Position numbers and translations under genes: made by a program. From Blastococcus sp. PRF04-17 (lineage in GTDB: Bacteria > Actinomycetota > Actinomycetes > Mycobacteriales > Geodermatophilaceae), in contig NZ_CP095412.1 in NCBI RefSeq assembly GCF_023016265.1, positions 1,364,001-1,428,000 on the forward strand: DNA of 64,000 nt, given 5' to 3'. The notes under the pieces were generated by a model. That model did no database searches, had not been told where the DNA came from, and was given only the letters and a program-made list of their open reading frames with translations. Every line of letters begins with the position of its first letter. The first letter of the stretch is position 1. Positions 16,401-24,914 of this stretch are shown piece after piece.

Positions 16401-18620
16401 GTGAAGGACGAGTCCAACAAGGTCGAGACACGCAGCACCAGCGAGAGCGAGAACCCGGCGATCCCGTCGCCGGAGGCGCACACCGGCGGTCGGCCGCGCA
16501 CCAACCAGGACTGGTGGCCCAACCAGGTCGACCTCTCGGTTCTGAACAAGCCCTCGAAGGACTCCGACCCGCTCGGTGAGGACTTCGACTACAAGGCGGC
16601 CTTCGCCGAGCTCGACGTCGAGGAGCTCAAGAGCGACCTGCGCACGCTCATGCGCACCTCCCAGGACTGGTGGCCGGCCGACTGGGGCCACTACGGCCCG
16701 CTGTTCATCCGCATGTCGTGGCACGCGGCCGGTACCTACCGGATCGCCGACGGCCGCGGCAGCGGCAACAACGGGGCACAGCGCTTCGCCCCGCTCAACA
16801 GCTGGCCGGACAACGCCAGTCTCGACAAGGCCCGCCGCCTGCTGCTGCCGATCAAGCAGAAGTACGGTCGCAAGCTCTCCTGGGCCGACCTGCTCGTGCT
16901 CGCCGGCAACGTCGCCCACGACGACATGGGCCTGCCGACCTTCGGCTTCGCCTTCGGCCGCGAGGACACCTGGCAGCCCGAGGAGGTCTTCTGGGGCCCC
17001 GAGGACACCTGGCTCGGCGACGAGCGCTACTCGGGTGACGAGCCGCTGAACCTCGACGAGGGCCCGCTGGCCAACGTCACCATGGGCCTGATCTACGTCA
17101 ACCCCGAGGGCCCGAAGGGCAACCCCGACCCGGTGGGCTCGGGCCACGACATCAAGCAGACCTTCCGCCGCATGGGCATGACCGACGAGGAGACCGTCGC
17201 GCTCATCGCCGGTGGCCACACGTTCGGCAAGACGCACGGCAACGGCGACCCGTCCCTGCTCGGCCCCGAGCCCGAGGGCTGCCCCGTCCACGGCAACGGC
17301 CTCGGGTGGCACAACCCGCAGGGCACCGGAAAGGGTGCCGACACGATCACCAGCGGCCTCGAGGGCGCCTGGACCCCCACGCCGACGCAGTGGGACAACT
17401 CCTACTGGGAGACCCTGTTCGGCTGGGACTGGGAGCTCGTCACGAGCCCGGCCGGTGCCAAGCAGTGGCAGCCGACGAACCCCGAGGCGCAGGAGCTGGT
17501 CCCCGACGCGCACATCGCCGGCAAGAAGAACCCGCCGATGATGTCGACCGCCGACATGGCCCTGCGGATGGACCCGGAGCTGCGCGTGTACGCCGAGCGC
17601 TTCCGGGACGACCCGGAGTACTTCGCCGACCAGTACGCCCGCGCGTGGTTCAAGCTGCTGCACCGCGACCTGGGTCCGCGGTCCCGCTACCTCGGCCCGG
17701 ACGTCCCCGCCGAGGAGCTCGTCTGGCAGGACCCGGTTCCGGCGGTCGACCACGACCTCGTGGGTGAGGCGGAGATCGCCGACCTCAAGCAGCGCCTGCT
17801 GTCCTCCGGTCTCACCGTCTCGCAGCTGGTGCACACCGCCTGGTCGGCCGCGGCGTCGTTCCGCAGCACCGACTACCGCGGCGGCGCCAACGGCGCCCGG
17901 ATCCGCCTCGAGCCGCAGATCAACTGGGCGGCCAACGAGGGCGTCCGCGACGTGCTGCCCGTGCTCGAGCGCGTCAAGGACGAGTTCGAGCAGCAGACCG
18001 GGAACAAGGTGTCGCTGGCCGATCTGATCGTCCTCGGTGGCACCGCAGCGGTCGAGAAGGCCGCCGCGGACGCGGGCGTCCAGGTCACCGCGCCCTTCCA
18101 CCCGGGGCGCACCGACGCCTCGCAGGAGCAGACCGACGTCGACAACTTCCGCTGGCTGGAGACGCGGGCCGACGGCTTCCGCAACTGGATCGACCCGGGC
18201 ACCAAGATCTCCCCGGAGACGCTGCTGGTCGAGAAGGCCTACATGCTGAACCTGACGGCCAAGGAGATGACGGTGCTCGTCGGCGGGCTGCGCGTGCTCG
18301 GCGCCAACACCGGCGGCACGAAGCACGGCGTCTTCACCGACCGCCCGGGCGTCCTGTCGCAGGACTTCTTCCGCAACCTGCTCGACCTGGGCGTCTCGTG
18401 GTCCACGTCGGCCGAGGCCGAGGGCGTCTACGAGGGCCGGGACGCCGACGGCAACGTCGTCCGCACCGCCACCGCCGCCGACCTGGTGTTCAACTCGAAC
18501 TCCATCCTGCGAGGCATCGTGGAGGTCTACTCGTCCGATGACGCCAAGGAGAAGTTCGTCCAGGACTTCGCCCGGGCGTGGGTGAAGGTCATGGAGCTCG
18601 ACCGGTTCGACCTCGCCTGA
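16401..18620 (+). CDS. katG: Catalase-peroxidase KatG
   Basis: A 739-residue haem catalase-peroxidase that destroys hydrogen peroxide. All key residues are present: distal Trp107-His108 in [10 protein letters not shown], Tyr232 in [10 protein letters not shown] and Met258 in RRMGMTDEE (with Trp107 the Met-Tyr-Trp adduct), proximal His273 in [10 protein letters not shown]. Ser318 corresponds to Ser315 of the M. tuberculosis enzyme. N- and C-terminal peroxidase-like halves are both complete. GTG start with GAGAGG upstream. A 14-bp terminator follows. Confidence 0.98.
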   Translation: MKDESNKVETRSTSESENPAIPSPEAHTGGRPRTNQDWWPNQVDLSVLNKPSKDSDPLGEDFDYKAAFAELDVEELKSDLRTLMRTSQDWWPADWGHYGPLFIRMSWHAAGTYRIADGRGSGNNGAQRFAPLNSWPDNASLDKARRLLLPIKQKYGRKLSWADLLVLAGNVAHDDMGLPTFGFAFGREDTWQPEEVFWGPEDTWLGDERYSGDEPLNLDEGPLANVTMGLIYVNPEGPKGNPDPVGSGHDIKQTFRRMGMTDEETVALIAGGHTFGKTHGNGDPSLLGPEPEGCPVHGNGLGWHNPQGTGKGADTITSGLEGAWTPTPTQWDNSYWETLFGWDWELVTSPAGAKQWQPTNPEAQELVPDAHIAGKKNPPMMSTADMALRMDPELRVYAERFRDDPEYFADQYARAWFKLLHRDLGPRSRYLGPDVPAEELVWQDPVPAVDHDLVGEAEIADLKQRLLSSGLTVSQLVHTAWSAAASFRSTDYRGGANGARIRLEPQINWAANEGVRDVLPVLERVKDEFEQQTGNKVSLADLIVLGGTAAVEKAAADAGVQVTAPFHPGRTDASQEQTDVDNFRWLETRADGFRNWIDPGTKISPETLLVEKAYMLNLTAKEMTVLVGGLRVLGANTGGTKHGVFTDRPGVLSQDFFRNLLDLGVSWSTSAEAEGVYEGRDADGNVVRTATAADLVFNSNSILRGIVEVYSSDDAKEKFVQDFARAWVKVMELDRFDLA

Positions 18621-18634
18621 TCCCGGCTCGACCG

Positions 18635-18668
18635 CGACGGCCCGCCGGTGCATCCCGGCGGGCCGTCG
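18635..18668 (+). terminator. katG terminator
   Basis: Perfect 14-bp stem: CGACGGCCCGCCGG (18635-18648), loop TGCATC, CCGGCGGGCCGTCG (18655-18668), 15 bases after the katG stop. Since an opposite gene ends at 18690, it may act in both directions. Confidence 0.8.
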
Positions 18669-18689
18669 TGCGCTCGCCTGGCGGGCCGG

Positions 18690-19076
18690 TCAGCGGGAGA
18701 GCAGCGGACGCCCGGTGGTCAGACGGATGCCCAGCGTCGCCCGGGCCCGGCCCACCAGGCCGGTCGCGTAGCGGAACCGCTTCGGCCCCGGAAGCCGTTC
18801 TTCCAGCTCGGCGACGCGCCGCTCGAGCGCTCGCACGCGGTCGTCCTCCCGCCCCGGCTCGCTGCGGGCCATCTGCGCGAGCCCCTCGGACAGACCGCCG
18901 ACCAGCGTGGCGACGTCCTCGGGGAGCAGCCGGACCGTGCCCACGCACGTCCCGTGCCGCCAGATGCTGAGGTTCAGCAGCCCGGCGTCCTCGTGCGCGG
19001 AGACGCGGACGGAGCGCCCCTCGCCGCGGAGGTCCTCGATCCACTGTCCGTGCCGCGGGAGCGGGATGACCGTCAT
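18690..19076 (-). CDS. Hypothetical protein with C-terminal coiled coil
   Basis: A 128-residue soluble protein. Residues 1-75 form a probable alpha/beta domain ending in LPEDVATLVGGLSEGLAQM; residues 78-100 are a short coiled coil (DDRVRALERRVAELEERL), followed by a basic tail. The first part resembles small actinobacterial proteins of unknown function. It sits alone, 30 bases beyond the phosphotransferase stop in the same direction, so it is probably the second gene of a two-gene unit. No function assigned. Confidence 0.6.
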   Translation of the reverse strand: MTVIPLPRHGQWIEDLRGEGRSVRVSAHEDAGLLNLSIWRHGTCVGTVRLLPEDVATLVGGLSEGLAQMARSEPGREDDRVRALERRVAELEERLPGPKRFRYATGLVGRARATLGIRLTTGRPLLSR

Positions 19077-19106
19077 GGAACAGGTTGGGCGCAGGGGGTG
19101 GTGGCG

Positions 19107-19976
19107 TCAATCCGACGCGATGCCGAGCGCAGCGCGGACGGCAGCGGTGTCGCGGGCGTGCCGAGCAGTCCCGTCGTCGTACTCCAGGCACCACAGCAAC
19201 TGGTGGACCAGGGCCCGGCGGGCGTACCCGTCGTCCGCCGGAACGGCGGCGCGGTAGACCTGCCAGAAGCCGGGCCCGGTCATGCCGTCCCAGAAGGCCA
19301 TGCGAGCGACGTCGGACTCCGACGGCCCCGCCCACGCCTTCTCCCAGTCGAGCACGCCGGTGACCCGCCACTCCCCCGCCTCCTGGCCCAGCAGCACGTT
19401 GCCGTGGTGCAGGTCGTCGTGGACGAGGGTCGGCCGGCCGGCGGCGTACAGGTCCGCGTCGCGGTCGAGGACGGCGTGGAACAGGTCCCGCGAGGCGGCG
19501 TCCTCGATGCGCAGGTCGGCCCTGCGGTGCAGCGCCTCGACCTGGGAGTGACCCGCCGGGCTGCCCTGGTGGTCCAGCTCGCCGAACGACGCCATGGTCA
19601 CCGACTGGATCGCGAGCAGCGTCTCGGCGAACCGCCGGTGGACCGCCCGGACGGCGTCGTGGTCGAGCTGGGGGCGCAGCCGATGCCACTCCGTGCCCTC
19701 GACGTGGGCGCGCAGGAGGTATCCGTCGCCGACCGCGACGACGTCGGGGACGGGGACCCCGGCCGCCCGGGCCAGCCCGACGACGGCGGCGGTGCGCGCG
19801 TGGTCGGCTCCCGTCAGCGTGAGGACGAGCGGCCCGGGTGACCCGGACACCTCCAGCCGGAGGACGACGCCCCGCGACGACTCCTGCAGCGTCGCGACGT
19901 CCAGGAGACGGCTGCCCGACCCCAGCTCGGCCGCGACGAGCGACCGGATGAGGTCCTGCAGCTCCCGGGGCGGCAC
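19107..19976 (-). CDS. APH-family phosphotransferase
   Basis: A 289-residue kinase-like protein of the aminoglycoside phosphotransferase superfamily. The catalytic loop LVHDDLHHGNVLLG (HxDxxxxN) and the metal-binding segment GVLDWEKAW (the DxE/DFG position) are intact. Substrates in this superfamily include aminoglycosides, choline, homoserine and sugars; none is indicated. I use the GTG at 19974-19976. The frame is open further upstream, but that region is the 3' end of the RNase P RNA, so the longer version is rejected. Confidence 0.8.
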   Translation of the reverse strand: MPPRELQDLIRSLVAAELGSGSRLLDVATLQESSRGVVLRLEVSGSPGPLVLTLTGADHARTAAVVGLARAAGVPVPDVVAVGDGYLLRAHVEGTEWHRLRPQLDHDAVRAVHRRFAETLLAIQSVTMASFGELDHQGSPAGHSQVEALHRRADLRIEDAASRDLFHAVLDRDADLYAAGRPTLVHDDLHHGNVLLGQEAGEWRVTGVLDWEKAWAGPSESDVARMAFWDGMTGPGFWQVYRAAVPADDGYARRALVHQLLWCLEYDDGTARHARDTAAVRAALGIASD

Positions 19977-20000
19977 CGCGCGACTCCTCTCGGGCGGGCG

Positions 20001-20420
20001 ACGGACGAGTCGGCCTGTACGCCGGGTTCTGTCCACGGGCGCCTCGCGGCCTCCCGATGGGCGGTCATCCATCTAGGCCTGCCGTTGCCGGCAGGCTCCA
20101 GCGGGCTACCCGCAGGCATCGGGCGGGCCGCCCTCGAACGCCTGCGCAGGACGCCGGCGAACCGCCGTCCCTCTTGCCCTTGCTCCGGGTGGGGTTTACC
20201 GAGCCACACCGGTCACCCGGTGTGCGGTGGTCTCTTACACCACCGTTTCACCCTTACCAGTGCTGTGCCCGAAGACGCGACACTGGCGGTCTGTTCTCTG
20301 TGGCACTGTCCCGCGGGTCACCCCGGGTCGCCGTTAGCGACCACCCTGCCCTGTGGAGCCCGGACGTTCCTCGGCGACGGGTTCCCCCGCCGACGCGACC
20401 GCCCAGCCGACTCGTCCGTC
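20001..20420 (-). ncRNA. rnpB: RNase P RNA (type A)
   Basis: Read on the minus strand, the ends pair in a perfect 14-bp P1 helix (20001-20014 with 20406-20419). Conserved core segments are present: GAGGAACGTCCGGGCTCCAC near the 5' end (CR-I), GGTAAGGGTGAAACGGTG, and ACAGAACCCGGCGTACAGGC near the 3' end (CR-V). The length of about 420 bases is normal for actinobacteria. This RNA is the catalytic subunit that matures tRNA 5' ends. No protein gene overlaps it once the phosphotransferase start is placed correctly. Confidence 0.95.
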
Positions 20421-20519
20421 GTGATCGACAGTCTAGGCGCTGGGTCCAGCCGAGCGGGTGCGCCAAGGCCCCACGATCGGACGGCGAACGCTCACTCAGC
20501 GCACCCACTCGGCCGGAAC

Positions 20520-21239
20520 TCAGCCCCAGAAGAGCCGGAAGCCGACCCGTCGGCCGCCGTCCTCCCGGAGGGTCGACATGTCGACGACCTGACGTGCCTG
20601 CATGTCGACAGGGTCGTCGGACAGCAGCTCCAGGTACCGCCTGTGCTCCGCCAGCGACTGCACCGCGAGCTCAACGGTCTCGCTGACGTCGACCTCGTGC
20701 GGCGGATCGGTCATCTCCGACACCGCGATGTACTGCACGCCGCGCCAGGGCTCCTCGTCGAGGTCGGGGAAGATCCACTCGTTGGACGCGTCCGCGACGG
20801 CGTCGATGACGCACTGGCCCAGGGCCCGGTGGTCGGCGGAGTTGACGTACGCCGGGGAGACGCCCGGCGGCGTCCACGTCGGACCGAAGTAGCCGGTCAC
20901 CACGAGTTCCGGCTTGTGCCGCCGGATCGCCGCGGCCAGGTCGCGCCGCAGCTCGGGCCCCGCTACCAGCACGCCGTCCCGGTGGCCGAGGAACTCCACC
21001 TCGGTCACACCGACGACGGCGGCCGACCGCCGCTCCTCGTCCTCCCGCAGTGGACCCGCCTGCGCCGGCGGCACGCCGGCCATCCCCGCCTCGCCGCGGG
21101 TGGCGAGCAGGTAGTGCACCTCCTTGCCGGCCGCGGTCCACACGGCCACGGCGGCGGCCAGGCCGTACTCGATGTCGTCGGGGTGGGCGGCGACGACCAG
21201 GGCGCGCTGCCAGTCGTCGGGCATGGGGGACGTCGGCAT
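20520..21239 (-). CDS. PIG-L family deacetylase
   Basis: A 239-residue LmbE/PIG-L zinc deacetylase. The signature AAHPDDIEYG is near residue 17, and a second zinc His lies in NSADHRALGQ. Members include MshB (mycothiol synthesis), mycothiol S-conjugate amidase and antibiotic deacetylases. The sequence alone does not choose between these; the length is somewhat short for MshB. ATG at 21237-21239 is the first start that gives the family N-terminus. It diverges from the nucleoside deaminase gene. Confidence 0.83.
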   Translation of the reverse strand: MPTSPMPDDWQRALVVAAHPDDIEYGLAAAVAVWTAAGKEVHYLLATRGEAGMAGVPPAQAGPLREDEERRSAAVVGVTEVEFLGHRDGVLVAGPELRRDLAAAIRRHKPELVVTGYFGPTWTPPGVSPAYVNSADHRALGQCVIDAVADASNEWIFPDLDEEPWRGVQYIAVSEMTDPPHEVDVSETVELAVQSLAEHRRYLELLSDDPVDMQARQVVDMSTLREDGGRRVGFRLFWG

Positions 21240-21286
21240 GCGCGGCAGTGTGCCGTAGCCACGGCGCCGAGCGAACCTCCGCCAGG

Positions 21287-21772
21287 ATGGTCCGCGTGAT
21301 CGACGACGTGGACCGCGCCCACCTCCGCCGGTGCGTGGAGCTGGCCGGCGCCGCCCTCGACGCCGGCGACGAACCCTTCGGATCGGTGCTCGTCGACCGC
21401 GAGGGGCAGGTCCGGTTCGAGGACCACAACCGCGTGGCCGCCGGTGACGCCACGCAGCACCCCGAGTTCGCCATCGCCCGGTGGTCGACAGCGCACCTCC
21501 GCCCCGAGGAGAGGGCCGCGGCAACCGTCTACACCTCCGGCGAGCACTGCCCCATGTGCGCCGCCGCGCACGCCTGGGTCGGCTTGGGGCGCGTCGTCTA
21601 CGCGACCTCGTCGGCGCAGCTGAGCGGCTGGCTCCGCGAGCTCGGCGTGCCCCCGGCACCGGTCCGGCCTCTGCCCATCCGCGAGGTCGCGCCCGGGGTG
21701 GTCGTCGAGGGGCCGGTCGAGGAGCTGGCCCAGGAGGTCCGCGAGCTGCACCGCCGGCACCGGCGCCGCTGA
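21287..21772 (+). CDS. Nucleoside/guanine deaminase family protein
   Basis: A 161-residue zinc deaminase. The ligand His and catalytic Glu are in HPEFAIARW and the Cys pair in SGEHCPMCAAAHAWVGL, matching the H-x-E...C-x-x-C pattern of the cytidine/guanine/tRNA-adenosine deaminase fold. Length and spacing fit GuaD-like deaminases. A GTG three codons after the ATG is an alternative start. It diverges from the PIG-L gene and ends 30 bases before the TauE-type exporter, with which it may be cotranscribed; purine/pyrimidine salvage is the likely role. Confidence 0.82.
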   Translation: MVRVIDDVDRAHLRRCVELAGAALDAGDEPFGSVLVDREGQVRFEDHNRVAAGDATQHPEFAIARWSTAHLRPEERAAATVYTSGEHCPMCAAAHAWVGLGRVVYATSSAQLSGWLRELGVPPAPVRPLPIREVAPGVVVEGPVEELAQEVRELHRRHRRR

Positions 21773-21802
21773 CCACGCCGGCGGACCGTAGCGTCGGCGC
21801 AC

Positions 21803-22558
21803 GTGTCCGCCGTCGACCTGCTCATCGCCGCCGGGGTGGCCCTGCTCGCGGGCGGCGTCAACTCCGTCGCCGGCGGCGGCTCGCTGATCCTCTTCCCCAC
21901 CCTCGTCGCGCTGGGTCTGGGCACGGTGGCCGCCAACGTCACCAACTCGGTCGCCCAGTGGCCCGGCTACCTCGGCGGAGTGGCCGGCTTCCGCGCCGAG
22001 TACGCCGGTCAGCGCAGCCGGCTGATCCGTTTCGGCGTCGTCGCGCTCCTCGGTGGGACGGCGGGAAGCGTGCTGCTCCTGACCACGCCGACGGAAGCGT
22101 TCGACGTCGTCGTCCCCGTGCTGGTGCTGCTCGCCAGCCTGCTGCTTGCGGTGCAGCCGCTGCTCACCAGGCGACTGCGGGCCGCCGTGGACGACGGGCG
22201 CCGCCGTGACCCCTCCTGGCTGTACGTCGCCCTGTTCGTCGCGACGGTGTACGGCGGCTACTTCGGGGGCGCGCTCGGCGTGATCCTGGTCGGCATCCTC
22301 GGCGTCGGGCTGCACCGGCTGAAGCTGGCCAACGCGATGAAGTCGGCGCTGTCCGCGGTCACCGCGACCGTCTCGCTGGTGGTCTTCGCACTGTTCGGAC
22401 CGGTCCACTGGGCGGTGGTCGCCGTCGCCGCCCCGGCCAGCCTGGTCGGCGGGTTCCTCGGCGCGCGCATCGCCACACGCATCCCGACCACGCCGCTGCG
22501 GATCTTCATCGTCGTCTTCGGGCTTGCGGTCTCGATCTACCTGTTCGCGCGGGTCTGA
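21803..22558 (+). CDS. TauE/SafE family sulfite/organic anion exporter
   Basis: A 251-residue membrane protein with about seven or eight hydrophobic segments. The family hallmark appears twice: GGGSLILFPTLVALGLGTV near the start (after AGGVNSVAG) and YFGGALGVILVGILG in the second half. TauE/SafE proteins export sulfite, sulfoacetate or related anions. GTG start. The stop faces the converging RNase H gene across 86 bases that hold a GATCATCG/CGATGATC inverted repeat likely to end both transcripts. Confidence 0.88.
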   Translation: MSAVDLLIAAGVALLAGGVNSVAGGGSLILFPTLVALGLGTVAANVTNSVAQWPGYLGGVAGFRAEYAGQRSRLIRFGVVALLGGTAGSVLLLTTPTEAFDVVVPVLVLLASLLLAVQPLLTRRLRAAVDDGRRRDPSWLYVALFVATVYGGYFGGALGVILVGILGVGLHRLKLANAMKSALSAVTATVSLVVFALFGPVHWAVVAVAAPASLVGGFLGARIATRIPTTPLRIFIVVFGLAVSIYLFARV

Positions 22559-22644
22559 CCCCCCTCGTCGATCATCGGCGTATGGCGGACCGACGCGCCG
22601 ATCGGCGCAGCCAAACGACGATGATCAAGCCGAGATGGCGACGA

Positions 22645-23739
22645 TCAGCGCAGGTGGGCCGTGTCGTTCACCAGCCGCACCGACGCGCGGCCGTCCGAGG
22701 ACCAGGTCACCGTGCTCAGCGACGCGGCGTCGAGGAACACCCGGTGCACGACCTGGTCGGCCACGTCGAGACCTGCGGCGAGCAGCAGCTTGATCGGCGT
22801 CACATGGCTGACCACCAGCACCGTCCGCCCGGCGTGCTCGGTGAGGATCCGCTGCCGCGCGCGGGTCACGCGGGCGGAGACGTCGGCGATCGACTCACCG
22901 CCGGGTGCGGCCAGTGACACGTCGGTCATGAACCGCCGCGCCGCCAGTGGATGACGAGCGGCGGCCTCCTCGAAGGTGAGGCCCTCCAGGCGGCCGAAGT
23001 CGAGCTCGACGAGGTCCTCGTCGAACTGCACGGGCAGCGCGAGCGAGGCCGCCACGATCTCGGCGGTCTCCCGCGTCCGCCGCAAGGGCGAGGCGACCAC
23101 GACCTCGATCCCCAGCTCGGCGGCCCGGGCGGCGGCCGCTCCGGCCTCGGCCCGGCCGGTCAGCGAGAGCGGCAGCTCGTTGCGCCCGCTGAACCGGCGC
23201 TCCGGCGTGTGCTCGGTCTGGCCGTGCCGCAGCAGGTGCGTGACGGTGGTGACCAGCGGGGCCGGCTCGGCGCTGGGCTGGACGTCGTCCTCCAGGACGA
23301 CGGGCTCCGCGGCGGGGTCCCGGTGCACCGGCTTGCCGTCCATCGCACTGTTGGCCAGGGCGTCGGCGGCGCCGTTCTGGGCCCGCGGCACCCACGTGTA
23401 GCGGACGTCGCGCAGCTGCCGGGCGAGCTGCTGCGCCTGCAGCGCCAGCTTCTGCATGTCGGGGTGCTTGACCTTCCAGCGCCCCGACATCTGCTCGACG
23501 ACGAGCTTGGAGTCCATGCGGACCTCGACCTCGGCGGTCGGGTCCAGGTCGAGCGCCGCCTGCAGGCCGGCGACCAGTCCCCCGTACTCGGCCACGTTGT
23601 TGGTGGCCCGCCCGACCGACGCCGCCCGCTCGGCCAGCACCCGGCCGGTGTCGGCGTCCCGAACCAGCGCGCCGTAGCCGGCCGGTCCGGGGTTGCCGCG
23701 CGAGCCGCCGTCCGCCTCGACGATCAGGCGGCGGCTCAC
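22645..23739 (-). CDS. Bifunctional RNase H / acid phosphatase (Rv2228c type)
   Basis: A 364-residue fusion. Residues 1-140 are a type I RNase H with the acidic residues in VEADGGSRGNPGPAG, AEYGGL and VRMDSKLVVEQM; it removes RNA from RNA/DNA hybrids. Residues about 165-364 are a histidine phosphatase of the CobC/phosphoglycerate mutase family (HLLRHGQTEHT, ASPLRRTRETAE). In M. tuberculosis the same fusion has RNase H and alpha-ribazole-phosphatase-like activity. The GTG overlaps the stop of the zinc-ribbon gene, keeping the order known from mycobacteria. Confidence 0.93.
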   Translation of the reverse strand: MSRRLIVEADGGSRGNPGPAGYGALVRDADTGRVLAERAASVGRATNNVAEYGGLVAGLQAALDLDPTAEVEVRMDSKLVVEQMSGRWKVKHPDMQKLALQAQQLARQLRDVRYTWVPRAQNGAADALANSAMDGKPVHRDPAAEPVVLEDDVQPSAEPAPLVTTVTHLLRHGQTEHTPERRFSGRNELPLSLTGRAEAGAAAARAAELGIEVVVASPLRRTRETAEIVAASLALPVQFDEDLVELDFGRLEGLTFEEAAARHPLAARRFMTDVSLAAPGGESIADVSARVTRARQRILTEHAGRTVLVVSHVTPIKLLLAAGLDVADQVVHRVFLDAASLSTVTWSSDGRASVRLVNDTAHLR

Positions 23740-24476
23740 AGACCCGACTCGGCGGTCCGTACCAGGATCCGGCCGCAGTTCTCGCAGCGCACGACCTCGT
23801 GCGGGTCGGCGTTGCGGACCGCCGCCAGCTCGCGGCCGTTCAGCTCGATGCGGCAGCCCTGGCAGGCCCGCGACTTCAGCATCGCCGCACCGGCCGTACC
23901 GGTCTGGGTCCGGATCCGGTCGTAGAGCGCCAGCAGCGGCGCGGAGATCGAGCCGGCCACCTCGCCGCGAGCCGCCTCGTGCTGCGTCGTCCGGTCGGCG
24001 ATGTCGGCGAGCGCGTCGTCCCGCAGCTGCACCGCCCGCTCGAGGTCGGCGCGGGCCTTGTCCAGCCCCTCCTGCGCGCCGCGCAGCGCCGTCTCGGCCA
24101 CCTCGAGCCGCTCCATGAGCTCGAGCTCCTGGTCCTCGAGGTCGGTCTGCCGCCGCTTCAGCGACTCGAGCTCGTGCTGGAGGTTGGTCATCTCCTTGGG
24201 CGAGACGCTCCCGGAGTCCAGCAGCCGCTGGTCCTTGTCCTCCCGCTGCCGCACGGTCTCGACGTCGGCCTCGAGCCGCTTCACCTCTCGGCCCAGGTCC
24301 CGCACCTCGGTCTCGGCGCGGACGACGTCCGCCGCGAGGGAGCGCTCGGCCTCCTCCGCCGCGGTCACGGCGGCGGCCTCGGGCAGCGTGCGCCTGCGGT
24401 GCGCCAGCTGCGTCAGCGCGACGTCCTCGGCGGCAAGGTCCAGCAGCTTCTGCTGCTCGAAGTGGTCGGCCTTCAC
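23736..24476 (-). CDS. C4 zinc-ribbon, coiled-coil protein (Rv2229c type)
   Basis: A 246-residue protein. Residues about 15-170 are a long antiparallel coiled coil (RQTDLEDQELELMERLEVA as an example), and the C-terminus is a zinc ribbon with CQGC and CENCG. The family (DUF164-like, CdsZ-type) is conserved next to the RNase H/phosphatase gene in actinobacteria; a nucleic-acid or translation-related role is assumed. Stop overlaps the start of the RNase H gene. Structure assignment is firm, function is not. Confidence 0.85.
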   Translation of the reverse strand: MKADHFEQQKLLDLAAEDVALTQLAHRRRTLPEAAAVTAAEEAERSLAADVVRAETEVRDLGREVKRLEADVETVRQREDKDQRLLDSGSVSPKEMTNLQHELESLKRRQTDLEDQELELMERLEVAETALRGAQEGLDKARADLERAVQLRDDALADIADRTTQHEAARGEVAGSISAPLLALYDRIRTQTGTAGAAMLKSRACQGCRIELNGRELAAVRNADPHEVVRCENCGRILVRTAESGL

Positions 24477-24515
24477 ACGGTCAACCTACCTGCGGCGCGA
24501 CGGCTCCCCCGACGC

Positions 24516-24914
24516 TCACCGCAGGGACAGCTGCGCCTCCACCAGGGCGACCGCGTCGTCGGGAGCCGGCAGGCCGCCGGAGGCCAGGACCGCGCCGTCC
24601 AGGACCAGCGAGGACACCGCGATGCCGGCACGGACCGAGCGCGCCAACGCCAGCCCGCGCAGCCCGCGGCGGCGCCCGCCTCCGACGAGCTCGGGCAGCA
24701 GGAACGGCCAGTTGGTCGGGGACACGATCTCGACGTCGACGTCCGCGGGCAGCGCGCTGCGCAGGGCGCGATAGACGGGGGCGACCTCGTCGTCGACCAC
24801 CGTGTGGCAGTGTCCGCCGCCCTCGTCGAAGGGCCGGACGTCACCGCCGCAGCAGCCGCCGCCGCCCCCGCCCGTGGCGCGCGGGCCACGGACGAGGACG
24901 ACGCGGTGCCTCAT
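24516..24914 (-). CDS. Cys/Gly-rich small protein coupled to cstA, function unknown
   Basis: A 132-residue protein whose ATG overlaps the cstA stop (ATGA), so it is made with the CstA carrier. The N-terminal region contains GGGGGGCCGGD followed by a GHCH element, giving a Cys-Cys and His/Cys cluster that could bind a metal. The rest looks like a thioredoxin-like alpha/beta domain (DVDVEIVSPTNWPFLLPEL). Many bacteria have the small protein YbdD after cstA; this one does not look like YbdD. No family recognised. Confidence 0.6.
   Translation of the reverse strand: MRHRVVLVRGPRATGGGGGGCCGGDVRPFDEGGGHCHTVVDDEVAPVYRALRSALPADVDVEIVSPTNWPFLLPELVGGGRRRGLRGLALARSVRAGIAVSSLVLDGAVLASGGLPAPDDAVALVEAQLSLR

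Noticed and set aside
16296-18653. A 785-codon open frame on the minus strand opposite katG
   Set aside because: It mirrors katG in a GC-rich genome; composition is low-complexity with no family resemblance.
19977-20072. N-terminal extension of the phosphotransferase
   Set aside because: It runs into the 3' end of the RNase P RNA, and the family N-terminus begins at the GTG at 19976.
20520-21239. Definite assignment as MshB (mycothiol synthesis)
   Set aside because: Only the general PIG-L motifs are visible, and no other mycothiol gene is nearby.
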